Shown in pieces: positions 52,440-64,000 of a stretch of 64,000 nt of DNA. Each line of letters starts with the position of its first letter. Position 1 is the first letter of the stretch. The stretch covers positions 61,270,228 to 61,334,227 of the forward strand of contig OX638369.1 of the NCBI GenBank assembly GCA_951812925.1, in the 5' to 3' direction. The notes under the pieces are model-generated. The model saw only the letters and a program-made list of their open reading frames with translations, searched no databases and was not told where the DNA came from. Made by a program: the position numbers and the translations under genes. The DNA is from Calliopum simillimum. Its lineage: Eukaryota; Arthropoda; Insecta; Diptera; Lauxaniidae.

Positions 52440-53330
52440 GATAAAGTGATTTTTGTGGGGACGTGATACCCCATATTTTTTAGTACCCATTATTTGTCTT
52501 GGCGATTTTTACATATGTACCGAATCTCACCCATGTACGTTAAATAGTTTCAGAGATATAATGATTTAATTTTTTGGTTCAAGGTTTACTTTTCTGTGGA
52601 AATACCGATATTCTATACTATTTCGTCCACATTTTTACCGAAGAAAAATTATACCACCGATTTCAATTTCGAAAATTTTTTGTTGTAATCTTAATAATCA
52701 TATTCGTAATCCAAAAAGTTACCGTTTCCTTCTACCTTGACGGATCTACTGCAATGCCTGAAGACAGACTACCTTCACATTAACCATGTACAATCGCAAT
52801 TCGTTATTTGAGATGGTCATGACCTGCAAAATTTTCAAAATTCATTGAAGGAAATTGTTGGTGAACATTTCTAAATTGTATACTAAACCACTACAGAACG
52901 CTGTTTAATAAAATCGTTTCACAGCTGTAAAGAAATGATTTTATACATATGTATTTGATATTCTATTATATCAAGGTCAAATTTAACACTAGAGCACTTG
53001 GCAGCTGTTTTTGTGTTTTTTTTATGCAACACTGCATCAATATTTTAATGTTTCCGCAGAAAAAGTCGATTTGAATCCCAATTAAAATAAATTGCCTATT
53101 TGCGTGAGTGTCTTTGTATTGTATCTATTATTCTGCGTGTATTTAAGCGAAGATACCCGAGGGGAAAAGGAGTGCTTCAACAACCCTACTGAAGTGCATC
53201 TCTTAAACCAATAAACGCTTCCGCTCCGTAAGAACTATTCTTTCTTTTTAACATTGTATTTCATAGGATGTAAGAGCGCTTAAGCTTACCGCAGCTTTAC
53301 TGTAAAAGGCCTTTTGAAGCGCTTATTTGT
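52440..53330. other. DINE-like piece then unremarkable sequence
   Basis: 52440-52620 matches the INE-1/DINE-like family (ATTATTTGTCTTGGCG, TACCGAATCTCACCCATGTAC). The rest to 53330 has short open frames only. Confidence 0.5.
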
Positions 53331-53333
53331 AAT

Positions 53334-53475
53334 GCTGCGGTAAGCGTTTTTTCAATAAAATTTAAAAAAAAAAAAATGGCTGCATCAGAATTTGAATCTA
53401 CGACGGTAAGCGTTTTTTCAATAAAATTTAAAAAAAAAAAAATGGCTGCATCAGAATTTGAATCTACGACGGTCC
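53334..53475 (+). repeat. Recent ~65-bp tandem duplication
   Basis: GGTAAGCGTTTTTTCAATAA through GAATTTGAATCTACGACG occurs twice in direct succession (about 53340-53405 and 53405-53470) with no visible differences, so the duplication is recent or an assembly artefact. Confidence 0.9.
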
Positions 53476-53479
53476 GTTT

Positions 53480-54587
53480 GATAGATAGAAACAGATAATT
53501 TTTACTTACATTTACCATCTCTTTAGACCGCTACACCAATGCCCGATGATATGAAGAGGTATTAAACTTGTATATTAAGCAAATGTTATTCAAACAGAAT
53601 TGACATTCGAATGCTCCTAGAGCCTTACATAGAATCATTGTGTAATCAATTTCAATTCAATTAAACAAAAGTAAATTAATAAGAGAAAGGAAAATAGAAA
53701 AGTGAAATAAAAAAAGGTTGAATAAAAAATATTTTAATAAAAAAAAAAAAATAAAGCAAAAGCAAATAAAAAAACGGAAAAAAAAAAATCATCCGGGCTG
53801 GGTTCGAACTCACGTTGTTCTTACTGCAGCCTCAAAAAAAATCATTGTGATAGTGCTTCTAAATTTCTATGGGGACAAGCACTTTTGAAGTGCTTGTATC
53901 AGAAGCGCTAGAAATTTTTCCTCTTGGGTACAGAAACATATTGCCACTCATACTCACTCCTATGTACGTAAGTGTAAGTGCTAGTGTGTATATGCAAAAA
54001 TAAATCTTGCACTGATATCCTGCTCGTATCCTTGTTTATTTGTATCAAAGTTTTATTATGGATTTTATTGTTCGCTGTATCTCAACTGAAGCGGAAATCA
54101 CTGCGACTGCAAAAATTGCGGAAATATGGTTCACACATTTATATATATATACATATGTACAAATGTGTGTGCATACATACATACATATACATATGTGTAA
54201 AATGCAAAAGAAAATCAAAACGAAAAAAATCGGCGCGCGAAATTTGGTTTAGCTCCGAATGGGATGTTCATTCTCTGCAGTGGGATTTGACGGATACTTG
54301 CTTCGTTAAAATAAAGAAATTATGGTTGCTTCAGCAAATCGACATATCACAGTGGAATAGTACATAATAGGTTCTTTTGTGAGATATGAAAGATTTTGTT
54401 TTTTATCAAATACTATCCCTAAGAACGATGGTAAAAAGTTTTCCCTATGCATATAACATTTTCGACAAGGTCTCCAGGGGTCGTGCATAATGGGTGTACG
54501 AAAGAATTTCGGAATTTGAATTCCATACTCTGTTTTCACCTGAAGGACCCAGACAAAGGAACATGTACCCTTCTTCTCCTGTTTATT
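53480..54587. other. AT-rich sequence with tRNA B-box-like word, no gene seen
   Basis: GGGTTCGAACTC near 53809 resembles a Pol III B box, but no A box or tRNA fold was found nearby. A CATA/TATG microsatellite is at 54140-54200. Open frames through 53978-54367 are low-complexity. Confidence 0.4.
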
Positions 54588-57560
54588 TTATACCCTACAC
54601 CCGAGGTATATTTACTTTGTCCTTCCCTTTGTAATGCAGTCATGGCAGGTATAGAAAAGTATATATGGGCATTTCCATGATGACGCACGTGACAGTCGTA
54701 GATTTGTAACGTTAAGAAAAACAACGAAATATATATGGAGTAAAAGGTGGGCGGGATCGATACAACTGTTCCAAGATGCATGCAAATATTACGACAGAAG
54801 CACGTGACAAAAAACGGAAATGACTTTTAGGTGCATCTATAAAAAAAAATTGCGAAATCTACAAGATTTTTTTAATGCGACTAATTTTATGATGACTAGG
54901 AATAATGCCATTTTAATTTGGCATTTGAATTATAGCCAATTTTTTTTTTATCTTTTTAAATATAAATAATAGTTTCAGATGCTACGTGACTGATGCTACG
55001 TGACATATTTTTCTACCATACAAATTTTAAATTGAAAATCTTTCAAAAAACCAGGACTTCCCGCTGAAAGTTGCTTAATCTTATCTTGTTATTTTGGCGT
55101 GGCATCACCAATTCTTCAAAAGGATTTTATTTGTCCCGATCCATTTTGCACATTAATGATAAATTATTTTTTAGGGGCGTGGCAACACCCATTTTTCCAG
55201 TAAACATTATTTGTTCCGGTGGTCTTTACACATTTGATCAATCTCATTCATGTGCGTCAAATATTTTCAGAGATATGCACGGTGGTTTTTAAAAAAATTT
55301 AACTTTTTGAAATACCACCCGCGATTTTTTTCAAGGATAATGTTGAAGGACCCTTCTAGTATCTAAATCCGCAAATCGCGAAATCGAACGTCCAGCCGTT
55401 TTTTTTCTTTCGACATTTTAGTTTTTTTAACGATTTTTGAGTATGTCTCGGTGTTTATATACATATTATGTACACATATATATGTATATACGTACATATA
55501 TATACTTGTATATGTATATATTTGTAATATATATGGATATATATATACATACATACATATAAAAGGTATCCTTTCCGCACCATTTATTTTTAAAAAAAAT
55601 CGGTTTTTTCGTATTTAAGAAAAACACAAACAAAAACCGGAAACAGAAATAGTCTTTCCAGATGTGATTTTTGATGCTTAATCTGATTCCGGTATTAGAA
55701 TTGCTCTATTACGTCCGGACTTTGAAATATCCTTACATATATGTTTAAAGGACACAATTTTTTTTCCTATTTTTGAAGTTATATAACAAGATAAGGTAAT
55801 ATTATGTCGTAAAATTTGGTATGACAGTTAAAAGTCCTAGTTTTTTCCTTAAAAACTCAATCAAACCAATAACGATATCTTTTTTGTTGTCGGAGATATC
55901 TTTACCTAAAAATTTAAAAAAGTGCAAAAACACGATTTTCGGCTATATTGGATGTTATATGCAGGACACACAACATTTTTTTGGGAATTTCTATTACCAG
56001 AAACATTTGGTACTTTCTTTTGCCTTTGAATTTAGCTATCAAATGTTTATCTGCAATATTTCTCTGCAAAGTTATGTTCACTTTAAAATCACACCATGAA
56101 ACTCAAAGCGAAAAATCTCGGTTTTTGGCTACATCTGAGGTTGTATACAGTACGGACGAAATTTGTCTGCTCTTTTTTACTAACCAACTCATTTAAAACC
56201 ATTCTTTATCTTCAAAATGAGCTACCAAGATGTCTCTTGTGATTTTTTTCCACAAAGTTATGACCATTTAAAAATTACAATATGGAGTGCAAACTCACAG
56301 TGTACGAGTATTCCTAATATTGCTGCAACATGTCGTCTTAAAATAGTCATAACTTTTTAGAAAATAATTACAAGAGACCACTTGTTAGCTCATTTTGAAG
56401 ATAAAGAATGGTGTTAAATGCGTCGGTTAGTAGAAAAGAGCAGACGAGTTTCGTCCGTACTGTATACTACCTCAAATATAGCCGAAAACCGAGATTTTTC
56501 GCTTTAAGTTTCATGGTGTGATTTTAAAGTGAACATAACTTTGCAGAGAAATATTATAAATAAACATTTGATAGCTCAATTTAAAGCCAAATAAAAGTAC
56601 CAAATGTTTCTGGTAATAGAAATTCCCAAAAAAGTGTTGTGTGTCCTGCATATAACATCCAATACAGCCAAAAATCGTGTTTTTGCACTTTTTTAACTTT
56701 TTAGGCAAAGATATCTCCGACAAAAAAAAAGATATCGTTATCGGTTTGATTGAGTTTTGAAGGAAAAAACTAGGGCTATTAACTGTCATACCTAATTTTA
56801 CGGCATAATATTACCTTATCTTGTTATACAACTTCAAATATAGGAAAAAAACTGGTGTCCTTTAAACATATATGTAAGGATATCTCAAAGTCCAGACGTA
56901 ATAGAGCAATTCTATTACCGGAATCGGATTAAGCATCAAAAATCACATCTGGAGTGACTACTTTTGTTTCCGGTTTTTGTTTGTGTTTTTCTTAAATACG
57001 AAAAAACCGATTTTTTAAAAAAATAAATGGTGCGGAAACGATACCTTTTATACGTATGTATGTATGTATGTATATATATATATCCATATATATATATTAC
57101 ACATATATACATATACAAGTATTATGTATATACACACCGAGATATACTCAAAAATCGTTAAAAAAACTAAAAGGTCAAAAAAAAAAAACGGCTGGACGTT
57201 CGATTTCGCGGTTTGCGGATTTAGATACTAGAAGGGTCCCCCAACATTATCCCTGACAAAAATCGCGGTTGGTATTTCAAAAAGTTAAAATTTTTTAAAA
57301 ACCACCGTGTATGATGAAGTGATTTTTGTAGGGGCGTGATACCCCCATATTTCCCAAAACACATTATTTGTCTTGGCGCTTTTAACATACATGTGTACCA
57401 AGTTTCACCCATGTACGTTAAATAGTTTCAGAGAAATAATGATTTAATTTTTTGGCTCTCGGTTTACTTTTCTGTGGAAATACTGATATATTCTTGATCA
57501 GCGCCACCTCCTGAGTCCATTAGTCTGACTGGCTGTCTCTGCGTGGAAATTCATTTTATG
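54588..57560 (+). repeat. INE-1/DINE-like repeat, split by foldback copy 2
   Basis: TATACCCTACACCCGAGGTA (54588) starts the element; it continues to 55277, is interrupted by the foldback at 55278-57309, and resumes at 57310 with GATGAAGTGATTTTTG... and, near 57495, TTCTTGATCAGCGCCACCTCC. Comparison with the uninterrupted relative at 52430-52480 shows TATG as the duplicated target. Confidence 0.7.
55278..57309. mobile_element. CAC-ended foldback element, copy 2
   Basis: 2032 bp with the same CACGGTGGTTTTT ends as 22767-24650 and a TATG duplication (55274-55277, 57310-57313). Its arms (55278-56160; 56450-57309) flank a longer ~290-bp loop than copy 1. One arm lacks ~40 bp of the microsatellite. 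Two copies with independent 4-bp duplications show real transposition. Confidence 0.9.
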
Positions 57561-59370
57561 GGAAAACTGAGCAAGAAAATTTAATAAAGTTTGTTACACT
57601 GCTTTCGTCTTCAAAATTAGCTCGACTTATTGAAAATGAGCGAAATATATTTAAAATACAACTTTAGGAGTATTTCTTACAACAATGAAATCATAATACA
57701 CATAAATTTTAAGGAAGATTAGCGAAAGCTCTGAAAAAAAATCTAGACGAAAACGGACAAGAGTGTTTGGCCCTTCCCATATAAGCAAAAGTTTCAAAAA
57801 GCTATACAGAAAGTGTTTTTCAAGATAATCCATCAAAATTTCATTCATATACTAAAAACTACAAATGCAAGCTCTGAGCAAAAACTATGCAAAATCGGAC
57901 AAGAGGGCGTGGCACCTCCCATACAAGCTAAAGCTTTGAAATGCTTTACTGAGGACAATAAGTGCAAGATCGGAGTATTATTTTTAAAGGCTCAGAATTT
58001 TGAGAAATCTTTTTAAATCCTATAAGCCAAATACAATTTTTGGTGCAATTTTTTGTTAGTCTAGGCCTCCTCTATCACCTCCGAGTAGCTTCAGAACCTT
58101 ATGCAATGCACCCTGTATGTGCATCAGATCTATAGCATACTTTACGGCATTTCTTTTAGTGTTGAGAAATTATAGAACTTCAGTAGAATTCAAAATTATC
58201 GAAAATACTTGTTACAATAAACATTACGTCACCTAAAATGCAAAAAGGTGTAACATCATTTTGGAGTTTTTCAAAGGCGTGTCAGGGAAAATTCCAAATA
58301 TTTTAGATTTTAAAGCCTGTTTTCACTCGTATCGCTTAGAACCGATTTTATTTTAGGCAATACTTGCCAAAACTGGCTTTTAAACCTAAAATATTTGGAG
58401 TTGTGTTCTTCCTTCATCGACCACTGTATGCCGCCATCGTTTCTCAGCCATCAATTGCCTACCAGGATGATTTTGTCTGTGTTATTTCTTTGCTGTCTTT
58501 GTGTTCGACGTTGTTCAATGATGTCATAAGTATAAAGAATGGAAAAGGATGACTCTCGTGTGAATTCATTTGCGAGCACAATGACTTTATTTACTTATGA
58601 TTTTATGGAAACCGTATGGCGGTTTTAAAATTTCATTGCGAACGCATGGCATGTGGGTGGACGGGCACATCAGTGACTGGGATTTAATGTAATTGAAGCT
58701 CGATTCTCTTGGTAAGAACAACATTCAACAGCATCAACTACGGCATGATTTTATTAAAAAGACAGGAATCCCAAGAAGAAAACTTATTAAATGTGCTTTT
58801 GGCAAGTATTTACAGAATTGCGTCTATTTATATTTTAATTTGGGTCAACCGCAGTAATCACTTCAGCCTAGCCAAAACATTGAAAATGAAATGCTGTGTG
58901 TACACTTTAAAAAATGAAAGTATATTTTTCTTAATTTTGATTCCCTTTAGTATTGATTTAAAACTTTTTTGGTGTTAAATTCCGATTTTTTTCTAAAAAG
59001 TTTGAAATCTATGTCAAAATACTTAGTTTAGAATTAATCCTTTTTTTTTGGCATAGTTCTATATAAATGCTTTTTGGTTTTAAAATTAAACTAAAATTTT
59101 TACTGTGTATCTATTTGATACCGGGAATAGCAATATTTTTATACCGCTCAAATAGAGTATATTCATTTTGTTCCTTCCTTTGTTACAAAAATTGGTGCCT
59201 GGATGGACATGATCTTTGTTTTATCAGTTACTAGTTGCGCCGGGAGCGACTACGTTCGCCCGTTTCCTATACCCTTTAAAAATTTATGTACTTAATCTCT
59301 TCAATTTCTGTCAAAAAGTATAAAAACTTTTTTTTAATCGCTGGCTTGGACATGTAAACAACATGTCCCG
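57561..59370. other. No gene seen
   Basis: Includes dispersed GGGCGTGGCACCTCCC words (57905) and short open frames without motifs. Confidence 0.4.
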
Positions 59371-59640
59371 GTGTTAAAATTTTTTAATATCCCGGGCGAA
59401 GCCGCAGTAATTTCAAATAAGAGTTGTTCCTGGAATCTCATCTGATATCTGATCTTTAAAATTAAAAAATCATTCGAATCGGATAACTGATTTTCCAAAT
59501 ATGGAATTTTCCAAGAATTTCAAAATAAAATGTATCCTAAAACCTTGACATATCTATGAAAGAAAAAGAAAAATCATGCAAATCGGACAAATTGTTCTCG
59601 AGTTACGGAGACACAGACAGACAGACAGACTTTTTTTACA
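59371..59640 (+). repeat. Dispersed repeat ending in (CAGA)n
   Basis: Starts near CCCGGGCGAAGCCGCAGTA and ends ACACAGACAGACAGACAGAC, the layout of the same broad insect repeat class as 5432-6355, but with a different interior. Confidence 0.55.
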
Positions 59641-59646
59641 CAGTAA

Positions 59647-60110
59647 CGGGTGATTCAATAAGAGTTTCCTACTTTGTTTTCTAAATTAAATACATAAAAA
59701 TCAATGTATTGATGCAAACCTTTATTTGTAATGATAGTACGGTTATTTTGATCAAATGTTGCCCACGACTATCTCTGTGGGTCCAATTTTATAGGCCTTG
59801 AGACCAAGATACGCCACAATGCCCAAAACCTGCGATCGGCGACGAATGGATTGTTCACGGTTTTCACGAATACTCTCTGCAACTGCAGCCATATTCTCTA
59901 AATTACGGGCTCTATGCACTCTGGTTGAATGATTAATGTCAAATAGTGTAAAATTGCTTCAAAATCTGGTGATGGTGTTACGAATAATGCGCTCAGTTTA
60001 ATGCTCATAACGACCAAAATGATCTTGAAGAACTCTATAAGATTCTCTAACTGATGACTGATTTTTGTAGTAAGTTTCCACAATTAATAACACAGGGCCA
60101 CAAAAAAAAA
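59647..60110 (-). pseudogene. Tc1/mariner-related transposase N-terminal fragment
   Basis: Behind a terminus-like GGGTGATTCAATAAGAGTTT (59648) the minus strand encodes LIVETYYKNQSSVRESYRVL, then QDHFGRYEH (stop), and in another frame RARNLENMAAVAESIRENRE, then QSIRRRSQVLGI and LGLKAYKI. This is the paired helix-turn-helix start of a Tc1/mariner-related family whose members read '.A.SIR.RS..LG' and 'YKI'. Frames are broken and the catalytic domain is missing. Confidence 0.8.
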
Positions 60111-62435
60111 AAAAGTCCTGTAGTAGAAAGTTGAGGTACCATACGGTATGGTTTTCAATGTCCTAAAAACGAATCCGAGGTCAGAATTTAGCCATCACCC
60201 TCAGATTTTGAGATATCCTTGCTTAAAGTTGCAGGAAGCACTGTTTTCAGGCTTATGGTGCAGTTCCAGGAAACAATGTAGTTCCATTTTTTCAATAGAA
60301 TCGAATAGCCATAATCTTCCTTATAAAACTATGCGTTCCATTGGACACTTAACAGCTGTCAAAATAACCCAGTTGGAAAAGAGACCTTTTATGGATCACA
60401 CTTTAGTATGAAGTATGATATGATGATTTTCAGGCCACCTCCTATCGATTGCTTGGCAGCGCGCAGGATGTTTTTTTATATAAGCATGAAGTCTCAGATC
60501 ATTTAGTGCCATCAAAAACAGGATGCAGTTTCTTAAGTACCCGACATGAAAGACACTATATTTGAAACCCACATATTGAGCCTTCATAATGATCTTGGGT
60601 GATGATCTGATATATTAAATACGTTCCAAGTGCAAATATAGTACCCACTATCAAAAGCAGTGCTGTAGTCGATGAATGTTAAAGGTTATGAAGCTCGCTT
60701 TTCTCTGTGAGAAAAGCTTTACTATTCTACTAAGAATGCGCTTTTGAACATGTAGTTTTATCTTCAAACCCATAATTTCGACCCTTTATATCTTTAAAAA
60801 GGTATAAGAATTAAGTTGTTAGTTCCAATAAACATATGAGTGTGTCATACAAACGACAGCAAGCTTAAAAACATATTTTCATTAAAAACTAACTACTTTT
60901 ACTCTGTTCACAATTGCTAAGCCTTCTAAGCTCACCAATTAGTTGTAGTTTAAATAAGAGAAAGACATTCTGCCTTAAACTCATTAAATATTCCAAAAAC
61001 TTTTCAACTTCACCTGACTGACACTCGTTTTGTTTCGGTTCTTTGAACTCCTTCCTACCTTGAGTTGTGTGGCATCATTAATTTCGACAACAAAATGAGC
61101 AACGTAATTTTCAGGTTCAATTCAAAATCCAGCATACCATGGCCAAATGTCATTGGGAGGACATCATCACTCAAGTGTGTAGAGATTGGTTGGGTTAATT
61201 TAAAGAGATTGGTATAAATTATGTAAAACTTAAATTGTGTTGTATCATAATGAAAACGAAAAAGAAAAAAAAAAATGCAATGTTTTGCTTCAATATACGA
61301 CCTTTAAACACGCTTTCATGCGACCCATATCAATTAAAATGCCTGTAAAATATACACGAAATTTATGTTTTTTACTCGTAATAATTTCTTTTTCATGTTT
61401 TTTAATGAAATATTTTTGTTTCTTTTTTTTTATTCATACAGCGATTGGCAAAGTAAAAGCAAACCGTACAATTTCAAGGATTATGATAGCTTTTGCAATA
61501 TTTTACGAGTACATTCGCAACGGAAGTGAAGTACATTTAAATCAGTCGCCATATTGAAAATGTGCGGAAGTTGGCTTGAAATGAAATGAAGTGATATGAA
61601 GCACAGCATGGGTTATTTGTCGAAAACAGACACATTTCATGTTTATTTGTTCGTATAGATGAATGGATATGATATGGTTTGTAAGAATGTACATAATAAC
61701 ATACATATATGTATGTGCATGTAGATATGCATGATTAATTTGATGCTCAAAGCTGAAAGAGTAGTTATTTTATACTGCTGTTATAAAATTATTATGTTTT
61801 AAAAAAATTTTCCATTTTTTAAATTCTATACGGTTTAAATTTTTTGTGGTTTACCACAAAAAGTGGGAGCTCTTTGAGCGATAATAATAATTATTTAAAT
61901 TGAATGCCATTAAGTGTTTTGTGTTTAACCGAAATTTAGAAAAACACTCTGCGGTAAAATATCTTCTGGAATATCGAAGAGAGGGTAATTGTTTTCAATT
62001 GAGAATGAAAGTTTTACACGCAAACGAAATCGAGTGAATTATTTAAGGGTAAACAGTATCTAAAATTCATTGTTTCTCGAGAATAAATAGACATTAATTC
62101 TATTAGTACTATTTGATAGTTTTGGGCAGAATTGACATACTTGAATAAACTTTCTTGTAACAGTCATATGCGGCTGACATCAATACTACCGACCAAATGT
62201 CCAGGATTCTGTGGAATAGTCCGGCACTTACTGTTTTTGTCCCGCATGTTTTTTTTCGTCCCAGAATGTGGCGATTGTCCCTTATTTGCTCATATAAGAT
62301 AAAAAATACTTTATTGTTATATGTTTTTATCTGTTTATGTTCTTATACGAGATAAAATTGTATGTACTTATGTACTTAAGTATGTACCTATGTACTTATG
62401 TATGTTTGTTTGGAACGGGCAACACTTTTTCTCAA
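60111..62435. other. No gene seen
   Basis: AT-rich DNA with short frames (e.g. 60148-60411 and 61237-61557 plus) lacking motifs. An A-rich tract follows the transposase fragment at 60103-60115. Confidence 0.4.
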
Positions 62436-63545
62436 AAACGGCAATTTTAATGAAACTTCGGATAATGTTAGATATTAACATACAAGGAAGAATGAGCAAG
62501 GTTTTACCTTTGCAAATGCTCACCAGGGGGCGTGGTACCGCCCTAAATTTTAAAATTGATTTGGTCATAACTCGCAAACCATACAAGGTATTTGAATGAA
62601 ATTTGGGGAGCGAGTGCCTCTTAACAATACTTGGAAATAAACGAAAAGTGGGCGGGATCGAATAAGTGCCACGCCCACTTATTAACCCTTGAAAATTTTG
62701 ATTCAATATTACTCGAAAACGACTCCAACAATTTTGATGAAAATTTTGGAAGTTTTACCTCTACAAACAGGGATTAGTATGTGATATACTGTTATATTGG
62801 GAAAACTCGTTGAAGGGCGTGGCACCGCCCACAAAAATATAATACGGTATAAAAAGAAAACTAATAAAGCAATCATTCTAAAATTAATTGTGGGAAGCCT
62901 CCTTGCTATAAGGTGTCTCTGATCTGAATCGGATTAAAATATCGCCGTTGCGCGTGAAACCTCCCATACAAGCAAAATACGTTAAATGCTATTTCTCGCA
63001 AATGTTACAAGGTATTTGAATAAAATTTGGTTTGTGGGTACTGTTTAATAATACCTTGTTATAAACGAAAAGTGGGCGGGATTGAATAAGTGCCACGCCC
63101 ACTTATTAACCCTTGAAAATTTTGATTCAATATTGCTCGAAAACGACTCCAACAATTTTAATGAAAATTTAAGAGACTGTACCCCTGGAAACAAGGATTA
63201 ATAAGTGATATGCCGTTGTATCAAAAAAAAAACTCGTGAAGGGCGTGGCACCGCCCACAAAAATATAAAACGCTTTAAAAAGAAAACTACTAAAGAAATC
63301 GTTCTAAATTTAACTGTAAGCAGTCTACTTGCTATTAGGCACCTACGATCTAAAAATGGGCAAAATACCGCTGGTGCGCGTGGAACCTCCCACACAAGTA
63401 AAACACATTAAATGCTATTTCTCGCAAATGGTACAACATATTTTGATTAAATTTGGTAAGAGGGTCTGGATCATGAGCATCTAAAGCATAACAAAAAGTG
63501 AGCATTGTTCAATAATTGCCACGCCCACTTTTTACCAAAATAAAA
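62436..63545 (+). repeat. 423-bp tandem repeat, about 2.5 units (GGGCGTGGCACCGCCC family)
   Basis: ACGAAAAGTGGGCGGGAT lies at 62641 and 63064 (423 bp apart), with a degenerate third near 63490. Each unit has TGCCACGCCCACTTATTAAC, AAACGACTCCAACAATTTT and GGGCGTGGCACCGCCCACAA. The two GC-rich blocks are internally inverted (GTGGGCG...CGCCCAC). Single units occur at 1130-1600 (inverted) and near 29000. Confidence 0.88.
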
Positions 63546-63829
63546 ATTTTCAGTTAATAACTCAGGCGCAAAAAAAAAAAGGGAGTGAACTCTTTATGTC
63601 TTATGTATGGGAGAAGGGGGAGGTTTCGACACCCTAACAAGGAAGTCCTTATATCTTCCATATGCAATTGTGCATGTTATTTTGAATACACACAGAGTAT
63701 GCACGAATATGTGTGCTTCTTTTGTAAATTACAAAAAATTCTATATGTTCGCTATTTTCGGAATTGTGACCAAAAAACCATTGTTAAAATAAATGACGAA
63801 ACCTCCCACTTTTGGGGAGGCTTCGTCAG
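63546..63829. other. No gene seen
   Basis: Contains GAAACCTCCCACTTTTGGGG with AGGCTTCGTC, a small hairpin at 63800-63828 just past the stop of the ORF at the window edge; it might be part of that gene's 3' region. Confidence 0.35.
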
Positions 63830-64000
63830 TCATATAAATTCTTGATTCCCTTCATTTTTTGAAACCTTCAACCTTTTGAATGTAGATGGTAAAAGACGAA
63901 TTGCTTCCGGTGATACAATGGGAGAACGAAAATTAGGGATGTCGTCTTCAATCGGGGCCATATCCAGCAAATCATTCGGATCAGGAAGGTCAGAGCTTTG
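63830..64000 (-). CDS. C-terminus of an ORF entering from the right edge
   Basis: Open from the window end to TGA at 63830-63832. It reads QSSDLPDPNDLLDMAPIEDD, then IPNFRSPIVSPEAIRLLPST, then FKRLKVSKNEGNQEFI. The '(I/V)SPEAIR.LP' phrase recalls the tail of pogo/Tigger-type DDE transposase-derived proteins, which carry SPE.IRP.PKA before a basic end. This is recalled similarity over a few residues, so the call is tentative. Codon use is protein-like and there is no internal stop. Confidence 0.4.
   Translation of the reverse strand, partial: QSSDLPDPNDLLDMAPIEDDIPNFRSPIVSPEAIRLLPSTFKRLKVSKNEGNQEFI

Noticed and set aside
53800..53830. tRNA or SINE from GGGTTCGAACTC
   Set aside because: A B-box-like word alone; no A box at proper distance on either side.
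1..64000. Endogenous virus, Polinton or bacterial-type system
   Set aside because: No capsid, integrase, polymerase B, protease-capsid cassette, toxin-antitoxin or CRISPR features were seen.

Overview
The window looks like AT-rich, transposon-dense DNA from an insect, most likely a true fly and perhaps a tephritid. That placement is inference. It rests on mauritiana- and irritans-type mariner remnants, Ty1/copia, Ty3/gypsy and LINE fragments, INE-1-like repeats carrying the 'TTCTTGATCAGC...CCATGTCCGTCTGTCTG' block, and 'GGGCGTGGCACCGCCC' repeats. I recognise no host housekeeping gene, no rRNA or functional tRNA gene, and no CRISPR array. Nearly every recognisable coding segment belongs to a mobile element and most are broken, which suggests pericentromeric heterochromatin or a piRNA-cluster-like locus (inference).

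Region by region. 0.5-2.3 kb: two diverged copies of an unrecognised, apparently spliced gene with Gln-rich and coiled-coil segments. 2.5-3.7 kb: a degenerate tandem array enclosed by long inverted repeats. 4.1-5.1 kb: a TTAA-flanked MITE and a duplicated 200-bp block. 5.4-6.4 kb: a dispersed repeat built from ~122-bp units, with a relative at 32.2-32.6 kb. 7.7-9.6 kb: a Tc1-like palindrome with an internally deleted mariner inserted at its centre.

10.4-21 kb (minus strand) holds the most interesting object: a large Penelope-like retroelement (PLE). It has an acidic 527-codon N-terminal region with three 27-residue repeats, a PLE reverse transcriptase palm, a thumb on separate exon(s), and a degenerate GIY-YIG-like C-terminal domain. 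N-terminal region and palm share one reading frame and are separated by a single TAA. A 556-bp TA-flanked MITE and a 1.4-kb hAT-like foldback with an 8-bp target duplication interrupt the C-terminal half; leaving out each insert with one target copy restores the frame exactly, so both inserted after the element arrived. An internal ~280-bp exon/intron block is duplicated. Upstream (20.4-28 kb) are two or three further possible exons, tandem repeats, a strong hairpin and, at 26.7 kb on the plus strand, a sequence that folds as a minimal type I hammerhead ribozyme, a motif known from PLE terminal repeats.

22.8-24.7 kb and 55.3-57.3 kb: two copies of one CAC-ended, 4-bp-TSD foldback element (~0.9-kb arms). 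31.0-33.3 kb: a TIR element with a repetitive interior. 38.7 kb: a Ty3/gypsy RT fragment. 40.0-41.9 kb: a TA-flanked, internally replaced mariner. 43.1-47.0 kb: a 3.8-kb foldback carrying pieces of a multicopy arthropod gene family. 49.0-50.0 kb: copia gag-protease. 50.4-51.3 kb: LINE RNase H. 52.0-53.5 kb: short tandem repeats. 59.6-60.1 kb: a Tc1/mariner-related transposase N-terminus. 62.4-63.5 kb: a 423-bp tandem repeat. An open frame runs off the right edge.

Limits: there was no alignment tool or database. Families were named from motifs read by eye, and splice sites are proposals.
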